This document shows positions 1-11,102 of a stretch of 64,000 nt of DNA, piece after piece. The position numbers and the translations under genes were made by a program. This stretch comes from Anaeramoeba ignava (Eukaryota; Metamonada; Anaeramoebidae): NCBI GenBank assembly GCA_028826165.1, contig JAPDFW010000142.1, positions 55,125 through 119,124 on the forward strand, given 5' to 3'. Below the pieces are notes generated by a model, which ran no database searches, was not told the DNA's origin, and was given only the letters and a program-made list of their open reading frames with translations. The stretch's first letter is position 1. Every line of letters begins with the position of its first letter.

Positions 1-939
1 ATAAATCGCATAAAAAAGATTGGTATTGAACTCTTCGGAAATAAAATACAAATAATTGCGTGATTACTGGGTCTTCTTTTGCAAAATCTTGTGGTTCCTT
101 TTGTCGTTTAACTTGTTCTCTAATTGCCATCTTTATAATTATAATTTTATTTTAATAATTCTTTTAACTTTTTTACTAATAATTTTTTTACAGTAAATAA
201 TCTTAATAAAAGATATTCTTCTCTTGGAGAAAAAGCATAACCAAATAAAGTAAGAATCATGGTTTGCAAAAATTGATTAAGTTGTTCTTTTTGAACCAAA
301 TACAAAGTACGTGCCAGATATTTAGGTTCGAGTTGCAATAAATAAAACAAATGACTGTAATGTTGCAAAACTTCTTTTGGTAAATTTTTTTCTATTTGAT
401 TAGCTAGCTTTTTTGCATTTGATTCTTCATCAAATTCTCTTATTGAAATTCGATGTTTAATTAAAAGAGATATTTTTGAATCTAATTGTTGTAATTGAAG
501 TTGTAATTCTCTTAATTCTCGAATTTCTACAACCCATTTTTTTCTTAATGATGATAATTCTTGATTTAAAGTTTGCGAATCAAATAATGATGTTTTATTC
601 AATAAAAATTTGCAAATATAATTTAGTTCATAAAGTGAAAGATTTTTATTTGATTCTATTTTAAATTTTTTAAATTAAATTTTTTTAATTTTATTTTAAA
701 TTTATTTTTTCTTTTATTTTTTTCTACTTAATAATTTATATGCTTTTCTAATTAAAAATCCTCGTGAAATTGTTTGTATTTTTGTTGTTGATTGTTTTTT
801 CTTTGTCCATCTTTTTTTTTTATATAAAAGAATTTTTATATTTTTTTTTTTAATTTTTTTTTAAAAATTTTTTTTTTTAATTTTTTTACTCAATATTTTC
901 TTTTTTCATTTTTATAAATTGAATTAAAATTGATTCCAT
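1..939 (-). CDS. IQGAP-family protein, 5' part (runs off the left edge)
   Basis: Four exons on the minus strand: 939-890, 810-728, 655-192 and 130-1, joined by GT-AG introns of 79, 72 and 61 nt that keep frame. Exon 2 carries an IQ calmodulin-binding motif (IQTISRGFLIRKAYK). Exon 3 has the IQGAP-type linker (LDSKISLLIKHRISI) and the start of the GAP-related domain (HLFYLLQLEPKYLARTLYL, then REEYLLLRLF), continuing in exon 4 with MAIREQVK. IQGAPs are scaffolds that bind Rac/Cdc42-type GTPases and actin regulators at the cell cortex. The apparent ATG at 939 sits just before the IQ motif, so no calponin-homology domain is seen; Dictyostelium has similar CH-less IQGAPs. The rest of the GAP-related and C-terminal domains lie outside the window. 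Family call is firm; the first small exon is less sure. Confidence 0.85.
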
Positions 940-1084
940 TTTTTTTAATTATTAAATAATCTAAGAAAAAAAAAAAATGAAAAAAATGAAAAAAAATGAA
1001 AAATAAATGTCAAAAAAAAAAAAATAAAAATAAATAAAAGTCGAATTTTCTTTTTTTTTTTAATTCATTTTTTTTTGATCAAAA
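940..1084. promoter_or_regulatory. Short intergenic region between divergent genes
   Basis: Only 145 bp separate the inferred start codons of the IQGAP-type gene (minus) and the coiled-coil gene (plus), so both promoters must sit here. The stretch is almost all A and T runs. I see no recognisable box. This is inference from gene orientation. Confidence 0.35.
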
Positions 1085-1713
1085 ATGGAACAAAAAATTC
1101 TATTCAAAGAAAAAAAACCTTCTGAAAGTAAGAAAGAAAAATAAAAAGAAAAAAAACAAATTAAAAATTAATTTATTAAAAAAAAAAAAAAGCAATTTTT
1201 GAAATTTTTCGTTCTCTTTTTTTTAAAATTCAAAATCAAAATGAAAATCAAAATCAAAATCAAAATCAAAATCAAAATCAAAATCAAAATCAAAATCAAA
1301 ATCAAAATCAAAACATTTTTCCAATTTTACAAAAAATTCTTTTTAATCTTGAAAATTTTAATCATCAATTTTCAATTCAAATTCAAAATCAAAACAAAAT
1401 TCAATTTGAAATTGAAAAAATTAATCAAAAAATTTTAAATTTCAAAAATTTATTAGAAAAAAATCAATTATTATTTGAAGAAATTGAGAATAAAATTGAG
1501 AATAAAATTGAGAATAAAATTGAGAATAAAATTGAGAATAAAACAATTTCAAATTTTCATAATATTCTTAATCAAAAAAAACAAGAAATTAATAATTTAA
1601 TTCAAGAAAAAAATAAAATTATCCAAATTCAAAAAAAAAATGAATTAAAAATTGAAACAAGAAAAAATGAAATGAGAAAATTTGTTAAAACAATAAATAC
1701 AAAAATTAAATAA
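1085..1713 (+). CDS. Small spliced coiled-coil protein, Gln/Asn repeat
   Basis: Exon 1 is 1085-1127, intron 1128-1192 (65 nt, GTAAGA...AAG) and exon 2 1193-1713, giving about 187 residues. The joined frame is open throughout, including the CAAAAT hexamer run at 1231-1314, which codes for alternating Gln-Asn. The rest is helical and charged, with an in-frame 12-bp repeat at about 1485-1545 coding for copies of ENKI. There is no membrane segment or known catalytic motif. The length and coiled-coil form would suit a small cytoskeletal or kinetochore subunit, but I do not recognise the family. The gene is convergent with GET3. The two in-frame repeats probably vary in length between strains. Confidence 0.6.
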
Positions 1714-1818
1714 AAATAAAAATAAAAAAAGCAAATAAATTTTTGGTTTCTTTTTATTATTTCTAATTGAAAAAATTAAATCGAGAAAGAAAGAAAGAAA
1801 GAAAGAAAATCTTTTCTT

Positions 1819-4428
1819 TTAATATTTTTCAAAAAGTAATTTTGAAAAATTTTTTATTCTTCTAATTCCACGAATTTCAAAAGGATTTAAAGGAACTTTA
1901 ACAACATGAAAATCTTGATAAAGAACTTCAACATCAGATAAATAATTTTGTTGCATTAAAGCTCTAGAATTGCATAATGGACAATTTTCCATAATGCAAA
2001 TTGTATCATTTTTATCAATAATTTGATTATCAATATTCATGTTATTATCATTGTTATTATTATTATTATTTTCATTCGTTATTAATTCATCATCATCTAT
2101 TTTTAATATTTCAAGTAATTTTGCTGATTTTTCTGGAAAAATTAATTGATTCACAACTATATTTTGTGAATGAATTCCAAATCGGAAAAGTTCTTGAACC
2201 ATTCTTTCAGTTTCATAAATGGATAAAAATTCAGGAATACAAACATGAACAAAAGTAGTTTTTTCCTTTTTTTTTTTTAAAAAAAATTTTAATCAATTCA
2301 ATTATTTTGATTTTTTTCATTTACAAAAAATATATATATATATACTTTGTCTTTAAATCGAGATGAAACTGTATGCATTGCTTTAGACATTTTATTTAAT
2401 TTTTCTTGATTACTTTCATCATCATCTATATCATCTTTTCCAAGAAGAGAATTTGCAATCTAAAAAACAAAAAATCAAATGATTTCCATAAAAAAAAAAT
2501 TCTTGTTTCAAATTAAAAATTGAATTCACTTTTGAAACTGTATCAAAAGTATCAGGATTTAAATTTAAAATTTGAGTAAGAGGTTGATCCATTGTTTCAG
2601 AAAGAGAAAGAAATCTAATTGTATGACCAGTTGGTGCTGTATCAAAAATAATTACAGAATATTTCATTTCTGAAACCGATCTAATTAAAAATTTTTTTTA
2701 ACATGAAAATTAAAAAATTTTTTTTAACATGAATTTTGATTACTTCATTAATTGTGAAAAACTTGTCATTTCATCTACTCCTGGAACAGAAGTTGAAAGA
2801 TCGTTTAAAAGATTTTGAAAAAAACCAAGGGATTCATCTTTTTTTGCTTTTTCAAAAATTTTTTCAGATTTTTGTTCGATTTGTTTTGTTTGTGTTATTG
2901 GATCAATTTCCTTTTCATTTATAATTAATTTAATAAATAAATTTATAAATAATTTTATATTTAATTTTATATTTAATTTTATAATTAATTTTATAAATAA
3001 TTTTATAAATAATTTTATAAATAATTTTATATTTAATTTTATAATTAATTTTATAAATAATTTTATATATAATTTTATAAATAATTTTATATTTAATTTT
3101 ATAAATAATTTTATAAATAATTTTATAATTAATTTTATAATTAATTTTATAAATAATTTTATAATTAATTTTATTATAATTTTATAAATAATTTTTTATA
3201 AATAATTTTTATTTTATAAATAATTTTTAAATATTAATAATTTTATAAAATAATTTTATAAATAATTTTATATATAATATTTTATAATTTTATAAATAAT
3301 TTTATAATTAATTTTTATAAATAATTTTATATTTAATTTTATAAATAATTTAATAAATAATTTAATATTTAATTTTATAATTAATTTTTATATATAATTT
3401 TATAAATAATTTTATATATAATTTTTTATATATAATTTTATAAATAATTTTATATTTAATTTTATTATTTAATTTTATAATTAATTTTATAAATAATTTT
3501 ATAATTAATTTTATAAATAATTTTATAAATAATTTAATAAATAATTTTATAAATAATTTTATAAATAATTTTATAAATATAAATAATTTAATATATAATT
3601 TTATAATTAATTTTATAAATAATTTTATAATTAATTTTATATTTAATTTTTATAAACAATTTTATAAATAATTTTATAATTAATTTTATAAATAATTTTA
3701 TAATTAATTTTATAAATAAATTTATATTTAATTTTATAAATAATTTTATAAATAATTTAATATTTAATTTTTATAAATAATTATATAAATAATTATATAA
3801 TTAATTATATAAATAATTTTATAAATAATTTTATAAATAATTTTATAATTAATTTTATAATTAATTTTATATTTAATTTTATAAATAATTTTATAAATAA
3901 TTTTATAATTAATTTTATAATTAATTTTATAATTAATTTTATAAATAATTTAATAAATAATTTTATATATAATTTTATAAATAATTTTATATTTAATTTT
4001 ATAAATAATTTTATAAATAATTTTATATATAATTTTATAATTAATTTTATAAATAATTTTATAATTAATTTTATAATTAATTTAATAAATAATTTTATAA
4101 ATAATTTTATAAATAATTTAATAATTAATTATATAAATAATTTTATAATTAATTTTTGTACCATTGCAAATAAATTAGGGACACCATTAATTTGAGTTGG
4201 TTCTTTGCCAATATGTTGGTCAAAAGTATCTGAAAGATTATGAGCGGGATCAGTTGAAATAAGTAAAACTGATTCACGAACTTCTGCAAATTTCATTGCA
4301 ATACTACAACTAATTGTTGTTTTTCCAACTCCTCCTTTTCCTCCAACAAGAATCCATTCTAAATTTGGTGCTTCAAGTAAATTTTGTAAAGTTGATTCTA
4401 ATTGTTGCAAATTTTCTGTTAATTCCAT
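1819..4428 (-). CDS. GET3: GET3/ASNA1 ATPase for tail-anchored protein targeting
   Basis: Five exons on the minus strand: 4428-4162, 2910-2744, 2680-2530, 2459-2346 and 2265-1819, about 381 residues (human GET3 has 348). Get3 dimers bind the C-terminal membrane anchor of new proteins and deliver them to the ER, driven by ATP. Visible motifs in order: P-loop [10 protein letters not shown], switch [11 protein letters not shown], the short EIDP linker, switch [24 protein letters not shown], the zinc-binding ENCPLC, and the C-terminal block [18 protein letters not shown]. All key residues are present, so it should be active. An Asn-rich insert (NENNNNNNN) precedes the CxxC motif. Intron 1 (2911-4161) is swollen to 1,251 nt by AT minisatellite; the other three are 63, 70 and 80 nt. 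A bacterial ArsA is ruled out by the introns and the CxxC. Confidence 0.95.
2935..4157. repeat. 12-bp AT minisatellite filling GET3 intron 1
   Basis: More than 1.2 kb of imperfect 11-12-bp units, mostly TTTTATAAATAA with a TTTTATAATTAA variant, confined between the donor and acceptor of GET3 intron 1. There are no G or C bases over long stretches. It codes for nothing. Confidence 0.9.
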
Positions 4429-4464
4429 TAAAAATGAAAAAAAATGAAAAAAATGAAAAAAATA

Positions 4465-5397
4465 AAAATTAAATTGAATAATAATTTATTTATAAATTAA
4501 TTTAAAATTATTAATAAATAATGAAAATATGTTTAAAATTGTAAATTTATTAATTAGAAATTATTATTTTATTTATTAAAATATTTTATTAAATTTATTT
4601 AAAAATTTATAATTAAATTGAATAATAATTTATTTTGGAATTAATTTTAAATTATTAATAAATAATGGAAATATGTTTAAAATTGTAAATTTATTAATTA
4701 GAAATAATTATTTTATTTATTAAATTATTTTATTAAATTTATTTAAAAATTTATAATTAAATTGAATAATAATTTATTTACAAATTAATTTTAAATTATT
4801 AATAAATAATGAAAATAAGTTTAAAATTGTAAATTTATTAATTAGAAATTATTATTTTATTTATTAAAAAAATATTTTATTAAATTTATTTAAAAATTTA
4901 TAATTAGATTGAATAATAATTTATTTCTAAATTAATTTTAAATTATTAATAAATAATGAAAATATGTTTAAAATTGTAAATTTATTAATTAGAAATTATT
5001 ATTTTATTTATTAAATTATTTTATTAAATTTATTTAAAAATTTATAATTAAATTGAATAATAATTTATTTATAAATTAATTTAAAATTATTAATAAATAA
5101 TGAAAATAAGTTTAAAATTGTAAATTTATTAATTAGAAATTATTATTTTATTTATTAAAATATTTTATTAAATTTATTTAAAAATTTATAATTAGATTGA
5201 ATAATAATTTATTTCTAAATTAATTTTAAATTATTAATAAATAATGAAAATATGTTTAAAATTGTAAATTTATTAATTAGAAATAATTATTTTATTTATT
5301 AAAATATTTTATTAAATTTATTTAAAAAATTATAATTAAATTGAATAATAATTTATTTTGGAATTAATTTTAAATTATTAATAAATAATGAAAATAA
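4465..5397. repeat. Satellite A, first block (about 6 units of ~144 bp)
   Basis: Head-to-tail units of about 144 bp. Marker ATTGAATAATAATTTATTT recurs at about 4473, 4617, 4761 and 4908, and a second marker TTGTAAATTTATTAATTAG recurs once per unit. Units differ by a few substitutions and by 1-4-bp indels in A/T runs. The array is cut at 5397 by a transposon and resumes at 8137. Confidence 0.92.
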
Positions 5398-5426
5398 GGT
5401 AAAATTTTCGGCGATCCCAATTGGGA
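5398..5426 (+). repeat. Left terminal inverted repeat of the MULE
   Basis: Begins GGTAAAATTTTCGGC and is mirrored at 8108-8136. Directly preceded by the target duplication at 5390-5397. Confidence 0.9.
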
Positions 5427-5743
5427 ATGCCTCCCAATTTGGGATGATCTCCTAATAAGAAGAAATATTATTGTTTTTTCTTTTGTATTTTTATTTGATC
5501 CCAAAAGATCCCAAATTTAATTTTTTTAAAAAAATTTTTTTTTTTTCTGAAAAATCTTAATTGGTCTTTAAATAGAATGAATTGAAAAAAAAATAACTTT
5601 GATAAAATATTTTTTAATAGTTAACGAATAGAGTCCGTTAATAATGCAAAAATCCATTTAAAAAATCTTACGTTCGAGTGATGCCTCTTTCATTTTTTTT
5701 TTTACCATTTTATTAAATTAAATTTTTTTCTTTAATTTTTGCA

Positions 5744-7606
5744 ATGAATTATAATGGATTTGTTTGGTGGTCTAAAAATAAAACTGAAAAAGGTACCAAT
5801 TATTACGCATGTTCCAGAAAAGGATGCCCTGCTACTCTAACCGTTACGATAGATTTACAATATAGAGAGAGGGAAACATTCTACAGAATGCCTTGCAGAA
5901 AAAATGAAAAAGCAAAAGCAAAACTTACTGAATGAATTTCAAGAAGAAATTTTGAAACAAACACTGAACTTTTATAAAACACCTTCTCAAATATATCTGG
6001 AAGTAAAAGAAAAAATGATAAAAAAATCAGAAGATACAAATCTGCCCATATCTTTTCCATCACAAAACTCAATTATTAATCAAATTTCTAAAGAAAGAAA
6101 ATTACATTTCCCTTATGATCTAATCTTTATGTTAACAGAACCCCTTTTTCCTTAACAGATGATGGTTTGATTTTTGGAGAGGATCCAATTCCATAATGAT
6201 AGGAAATAAAAAGGAATCATTTATTATTTGGACAACTGATAAATTGTCAGGTTTGTTATTACAAAATTCCCAATCTTTTTGATGGGACCTTTTTTAATTG
6301 CTCCCAAACCCTTCAAACAATTACTTGTGATAATGGGATTTGATTCAGAAACTGAAACTTATTATCCTTGTATATATGCTCTTTTGACTGGGAAGCAAAT
6401 GGAGTTATATGTTCAATGTTTCGAATACATTAAAAATACACTTCTTCAAAACAAATGGAATCCGAAATTCATTACTTGTGATTTCGAGAGAAGCTTGTTA
6501 ACTGCTATTTGTAAAGTATTCCCCACTTCCAAATTAGTGGGGTGTTACTTCCATTTTAAACAAGCGCTTCAACGATGGTGCACAAAAAGAGGGCTAATGA
6601 ATGAAAGTATGAAATCTTCCACTGGAAGTTTGCTGCTAGAAATTGAGGTTCTCACACTAATTGAACCGAATCTGATAATACCAACAATCAAAACATTGGA
6701 ATCCAAATACCCAAACCAAAGCTTGTTTTGGAACTATTTTAAACATACTTGGTTATCCATTTTCCCTCCCAATTTATGGAATATTCATTTCTTTAAAGGA
6801 ATTGTACAGCGTACTAATAATGTAATAGAGAGAAATAATCGTTCGCTGAATAATTTAGTTAACCATCAAAAGCCACTTTTAATGGAATTTCTACAAGTTA
6901 TCAAAGAGGAAGATAATAAATGGAGAAAAAAATTAGATGAGAATCGGGATTCTCGCAGTCAAAAACAACTAAATATTTATCCATTAGATCCAAACTCTCT
7001 CACATATCAATGGTTAGAAAAAGTGGATCTAAAATTGGAATTTGAGTACATGTTAGAAGAAAAAAATTTATTAACTGGAAACCAAATTTTAAATTTAATT
7101 CAAAAAAATCAACAAACGATACAGATTATGAGTCCAAAAGAAAAGCATGTCCTTACTCAATCTATTGTAACCTTCGAAATTTAATTTCTACTCTTTTTTT
7201 CTCATCCATTATTTTATCTTTTTTTAGGATTCAAATGAATCAACAAACACCGAAAAGGTCAAAATTGAGAAAGAATCAAATTCAAATTCTAATACTAACA
7301 TTTTGGATATCCACAATGATTCATCTTTGAAACTGATTCCAAGCTTAAAGGAGAAATTAATCAGCCCAAAAATTGAATCCAATTCTCTTCCTTTCCAATC
7401 GAAAATGAAGTAACAAAAACTTTTCAACTAAAAAAAAACCTGACAATAATTGTTTTTTTTACATTTATTCTAGTTATTTCCTACAGAAGGATGCAAGCAA
7501 ACAATTAAATATTAATATCCCTTCAACAAAAAAAAGAAAAGATTGTGGAAATGAAAAATTCGATATTATATTACAAAGCACGCAAAAATGGGGAAAAATT
7601 CTTTAA
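5744..7606 (+). pseudogene. FLYWCH-MULE transposase, frameshifted
   Basis: The N-terminus (5744 on) shows a FLYWCH zinc-finger pattern (FVWW, YYACSRKGCPATL). After a one-base shift near 5860 the frame continues with the final His motif and a helical linker to about 6155. Further shifts follow near 6152, 6195 and 6280. The MULE catalytic core (6279-7166) is intact: the first Asp in a DGTF motif at the break, the second in TCDFERSLLTAICKVFP, then GCYFHFKQAL, and the Glu in RTNNVIERNNRSLNN. Two GT-AG introns (7167-7227, 7410-7473) lead to the C-terminus at 7606. The enzyme would cut and paste elements with these terminal repeats. At least four frame breaks in the first 540 bp mean this copy is probably dead, unless the assembly is wrong. 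Confidence 0.88.
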
Positions 7607-8107
7607 TGATTCCCAGAAAGTCGATAAAATAGATTGGGAGAAGATAGTGAATACTGATTCAATTTTTGATTTGAGGTAGGGAAGAAGATTTATCAAGAGA
7701 TGCAAAGAAGACAAATCAAAAACATTTCATATTTGCTAAAAAAACATGAATTAATTAAAAATTTAGGACTTATTTAAATCAATAATTTAAAGTTACAATT
7801 TATCTAAAATTCTATCTTTTGATTCTATCAAAAAGGAGTTTGAATCATTTCAATAATTCAGAAAATTTTTTTTCATAATTTTGATTTTTTTTGGGAGAAG
7901 ATCCAAATTTCTCTTCCCCACATTTTCGATTAATTTTAATTTTTGATCCCAAAAAATTTTTCATTTTTGGGAGAAGAATTTTGATTTTTTCTAACAAATT
8001 AATCAATAAAATCAAAAAGAAAAATAATTTGGGATTTATTTTGGGTTTTTTATTTTTTCAAAAATTCAATAAGCTTAACCCCCAAATCAAAACTTTTTGG
8101 GATGATC

Positions 8108-8136
8108 TCCCAATTGGGAGTGCCGAAAATTTTACC
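8108..8136 (-). repeat. Right terminal inverted repeat of the MULE
   Basis: Ends GCCGAAAATTTTACC, the reverse complement of the left end, followed at once by the second copy of the target duplication (8137-8144). Confidence 0.9.
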
Positions 8137-8290
8137 GAAAATAAGTTTAAAATTGTAAATTTATTAATTAGAAATTATTATTTTATTTATTAAATTATTT
8201 TATTAAATTTATTTAAAAATTTATAATTAGATTGAATAATAATTTATTTCTAAATTAATTTTAAATTATTAATAAATAATGAATTAAACA
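8137..8290. repeat. Satellite A unit resuming after the transposon
   Basis: Picks up the satellite unit exactly where it was broken at 5397 and runs for about one unit, ending at AATAAATAATGAATT. After this comes the leader of the next gene. Confidence 0.88.
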
Positions 8291-8442
8291 TTGGATGATT
8301 TGGAAAAATTAATTTTATTTATTAAAATTTGATCAATTTTTTTTGCTTTTTTTTTTGTTCACTTAAAGAAAAAAAATTATTTATTTCCAATTTTTCATTT
8401 TTCATTTTTATCTTTATTGGTTTTTTTTTTGAATTTTTTATA

Positions 8443-8808
8443 ATGAATATCAAAGTTTTGTTTTTACTTGTTCTTTTAGGGATTGTTGCATCTCAATCAA
8501 TGGATTCAACAGTATCAGCATTAGCTTTATTTTATAGTGATGAATATTGCACTCAACAAATTGGTTCAGCTGAATTACCTGCAGGAAGTTGTGTTATTCT
8601 TAGTGGTGCACAATCAACTGGTGCTGCTATGAAAACAAATGTTACAACTACCATTAATTATTATTCAGATACTACTGATTGTACTGGTAATTCAATTGTT
8701 TTGGATTCGACTGCTAATGTATGCTATTATAATGGAAGTGGATCTGGTTTTATTGCTGTTCAAATTGGTGTTATTGCTCTTCTTCTAATTTCATTTTTCC
8801 TCTTTTAA
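8443..8808 (+). CDS. Small secreted, probably GPI-anchored protein (paralog 1)
   Basis: 121 residues from the ATG at 8443, chosen because the signal peptide starts there (MNIKVLFLLVLLGIVASQS). The mature part has four cysteines in a TNFR-free pattern (EYCTQQ, GSCVIL, DCTGN, VCYYN) and many Ser/Thr and Asn sites. It ends with GSGSGF and a hydrophobic tail (ALLLISFFLF) that looks like a GPI-attachment signal. Layout and motifs match the 10627 gene, although pairwise identity is low. The family is unknown to me. It may be a small cell-surface protein of the plasma membrane. It sits between two blocks of satellite A. Exon 1 may be the only exon; no intron signs are seen. Confidence 0.75.
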   Translation: MNIKVLFLLVLLGIVASQSMDSTVSALALFYSDEYCTQQIGSAELPAGSCVILSGAQSTGAAMKTNVTTTINYYSDTTDCTGNSIVLDSTANVCYYNGSGSGFIAVQIGVIALLLISFFLF

Positions 8809-8924
8809 TTTCAAACAATTTCTTTTTCTTTTTCTTTTTTTTCTTTTTTTTTTTCTTTTTCTTCCTTTCAAAAAAAATTGATCAATCGAAATAAATCCAA
8901 ATTACTTTTCTTTTCTTTTATAAA

Positions 8925-10590
8925 TTAATTTTAAATTATTAATAAATAATGAAAATAAGTTTAAAATTGTAAATTTATTAATTAGAAATTATTATTTTAT
9001 TTATTAAATTATTTTATTAAATTTATTTAAAAATTTATAATTAAATTGAATAATAATTTATTTCCAAATTAATTTTAAATTATTAATAAATAATGAAAAT
9101 AAGTTTAAAATTGTAAATTTATTAATTAGAAATTATTATTTTATTTATTAAAATATTTTATTAAATTTATTTAAAAATTTATAATTAAATTGAATAATTA
9201 TTTATTTTGGAATCAATTTTAAATTATGAATAAATAATGAAAATAAGTTTAAAATTGTAAATTTATTAATTAGAAATTATTATTTTATTTATTAAATTAT
9301 TTTATTAAATTTATTTAAAAATTTATAATTAGATTGAATAATAATTTATTTTGGAATTAATTTTAAATTATTAATAAATAATGAAAATATGTTTAAAATT
9401 GTAAATTTATTAATTAGAAATTATTATTTTATTTATTAAAATATTTTATTAAATTTATTTAAAAATTTAAAATTAAATTGAATAATAATTTATTTTGGAA
9501 TTAATTTTTAAATTATTAATAAATAATGAAAATATGTTTAAAATTGTAAATTTATTAATTAGAAATTATTAATTTATTTATTAAATTATTTTATTAAATT
9601 TATTTAAAAATTTATAATTAAATTGAATAATAATTTATTTTGGAATTAATTTTAAAATTATTAATAAATAATGAAAATATGTTTAAAATTGTAAATTTAT
9701 TAATTAGAAATAATTATTTTATTTATTAAAATATTTTATTAAATTTATTTAAAAATTTATAATTAAATTGAATAATAATTTATTTTGGAATTAATTTAAA
9801 ATTATTAATAAATAATGAAAATAAGTTTAAAATTGTAAATTTATTAATTAGAAATTATTAATTTATTTATTAAAATATTTTATTAAATTTATTTAAAAAT
9901 TTATAATTAAATTGAATAATTATTTATTTTGGAATTAATTTAAAAATTATTAATAAATAATGGAAATATGTTTAAAATTGTAAATTTATTAATTAGAAAT
10001 TATTATTTTATTTATTAAATTATTTTATTAAATTTATTTAAAAATAAAAATTAAATTGAATAATAATTTATTTATAAATTAATTTAAAATTATTAATAAA
10101 TAATGGAAATATGTTTAAAATTGTAAATTTATTAATTAGAAATTATTATTTTTATTTATTAAAATATTTTATTAAATTTATTTAAAAATTTAAAATTAAA
10201 TTGAATAATAATTTATTTATAAATTAATTTTAAATTATTAATAAATAATGAAAATATGTTTAAAATTGTAAATTTATTAATTAGAAATTATTATTTTATT
10301 TATTAAATTATTTTATTAAATTTATTTAAAAATTTATAATTAAATTGAATAATAATTCATTTATAAATTAATTTTAAATTATTAATAAATAATGAAAATA
10401 TGTTTAAAATTGTAAATTTATTAATTAGAAATTATTATTTTATTTATTAAAATATTTTATTAAATTTATTTAAAAATTTATAATTAAATTGAATAATAAT
10501 TTATTTTGGAATTAATTTTAAATCATTAATAAATAATGGAAATATGTTTAAAATTGTAAATTTATTAATTAGAAATTATTATTTATTAAT
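8925..10590. repeat. Satellite A, main block (about 12 units of ~144 bp)
   Basis: Same unit as 4465-5397. The marker AATTGTAAATTTATTAATTAG recurs about every 144-147 bp. Units carry a few alternative states (TTTGGAATTAA or TATAAATTAA after the ATTTA; AATAAG or AATATG before TTTAAAATT), in mixed order. The last unit ends about 35 bp before the ATG of the next small gene. Confidence 0.92.
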
Positions 10591-10626
10591 AAAAAAAATT
10601 TTTTTCTTTTTCATTTTTTTTTTAAA

Positions 10627-11007
10627 ATGAATTTAAAAATAATCTTTTTAATTTCTATTTTAGCATTAGTTTCATGTGATTCATTCACAACAACAAATGC
10701 GACAACTTTAACATTTTATGGTGATAATCAATGTTCGAACCCACAAGGATCATTGGATTGCATTGCAGATGAATGCGGAACAGTAACTCAAAGTAAAGGA
10801 ATCAAACAAATGGAATCTGCATCAGTAATTATTTATTGCACATCTTCTGAATCAACTACACTTTATTATTATGAAGGTAATGAAGTATGCTCAGGTACTC
10901 CAAAAGTAACAGATATGCAACCTGGTAATTGCTATCTTTTTAGTTCTTCTTCAATCCAATTTATCCCTTTTTTCTTTCTTACTTTCTTTTTAATTCTTTT
11001 CTTTTAA
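10627..11007 (+). CDS. Small secreted, probably GPI-anchored protein (paralog 2)
   Basis: 126 residues with an N-terminal signal peptide (MNLKIIFLISILALVSCDS), a short cysteine-containing ectodomain (QCSNPQG, LDCIADECG, IYCTSS, VCSG, NCYLF) and a hydrophobic C-terminal tail (FFFLTFFLILFF) typical of a GPI signal. The pattern of a strand ending YG or YS followed by D..C resembles the gene at 8443, so I treat the two as a diverged pair in a satellite-flanked locus. Function unknown. No catalytic motif is seen. Confidence 0.75.
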   Translation: MNLKIIFLISILALVSCDSFTTTNATTLTFYGDNQCSNPQGSLDCIADECGTVTQSKGIKQMESASVIIYCTSSESTTLYYYEGNEVCSGTPKVTDMQPGNCYLFSSSSIQFIPFFFLTFFLILFF

Positions 11008-11102
11008 TTCTTGAATTTTCCACTTTTTTTTTTAAATCAATCAATCCAAAAAAAAATTAATAAAAAAATATTTTTTTCTTTTTCATTTTTTTTTCTTTTC
11101 AA

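Larger units (their letters stand above)
5398..8136. mobile_element. MULE-type DNA transposon, 2.74 kb, inserted in satellite A
   Basis: The ends are inverted repeats beginning GGTAAAATTTTCGGC, 27 of 29 positions matching (two mismatches after the fifteenth base). The flanks show an 8-bp direct repeat GAAAATAA at 5390-5397 and 8137-8144; it can also be read as 9 bp if the first G of the repeat is counted as target. Joining the flanks restores an intact satellite A unit, so this is a clean insertion. The GATCCCAA-rich subterminal parts carry several copies of short palindrome-like motifs (5410-5525 and 7900-8120). The element carries a FLYWCH-MULE transposase gene with frameshifts. An 8-9-bp duplication fits MULEs. 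Its G+C is visibly higher than that of the satellite around it. Confidence 0.93.

Noticed and set aside
476-664. Plus-strand hydrophobic open frame opposite the IQGAP exon
   Set aside because: Antisense shadow of an AT-rich exon with clear IQGAP homology on the other strand.
4465-10590. CRISPR-like appearance of the satellite array
   Set aside because: Units join head to tail with no unique spacers, the organism is a eukaryote, and no cas genes are present.
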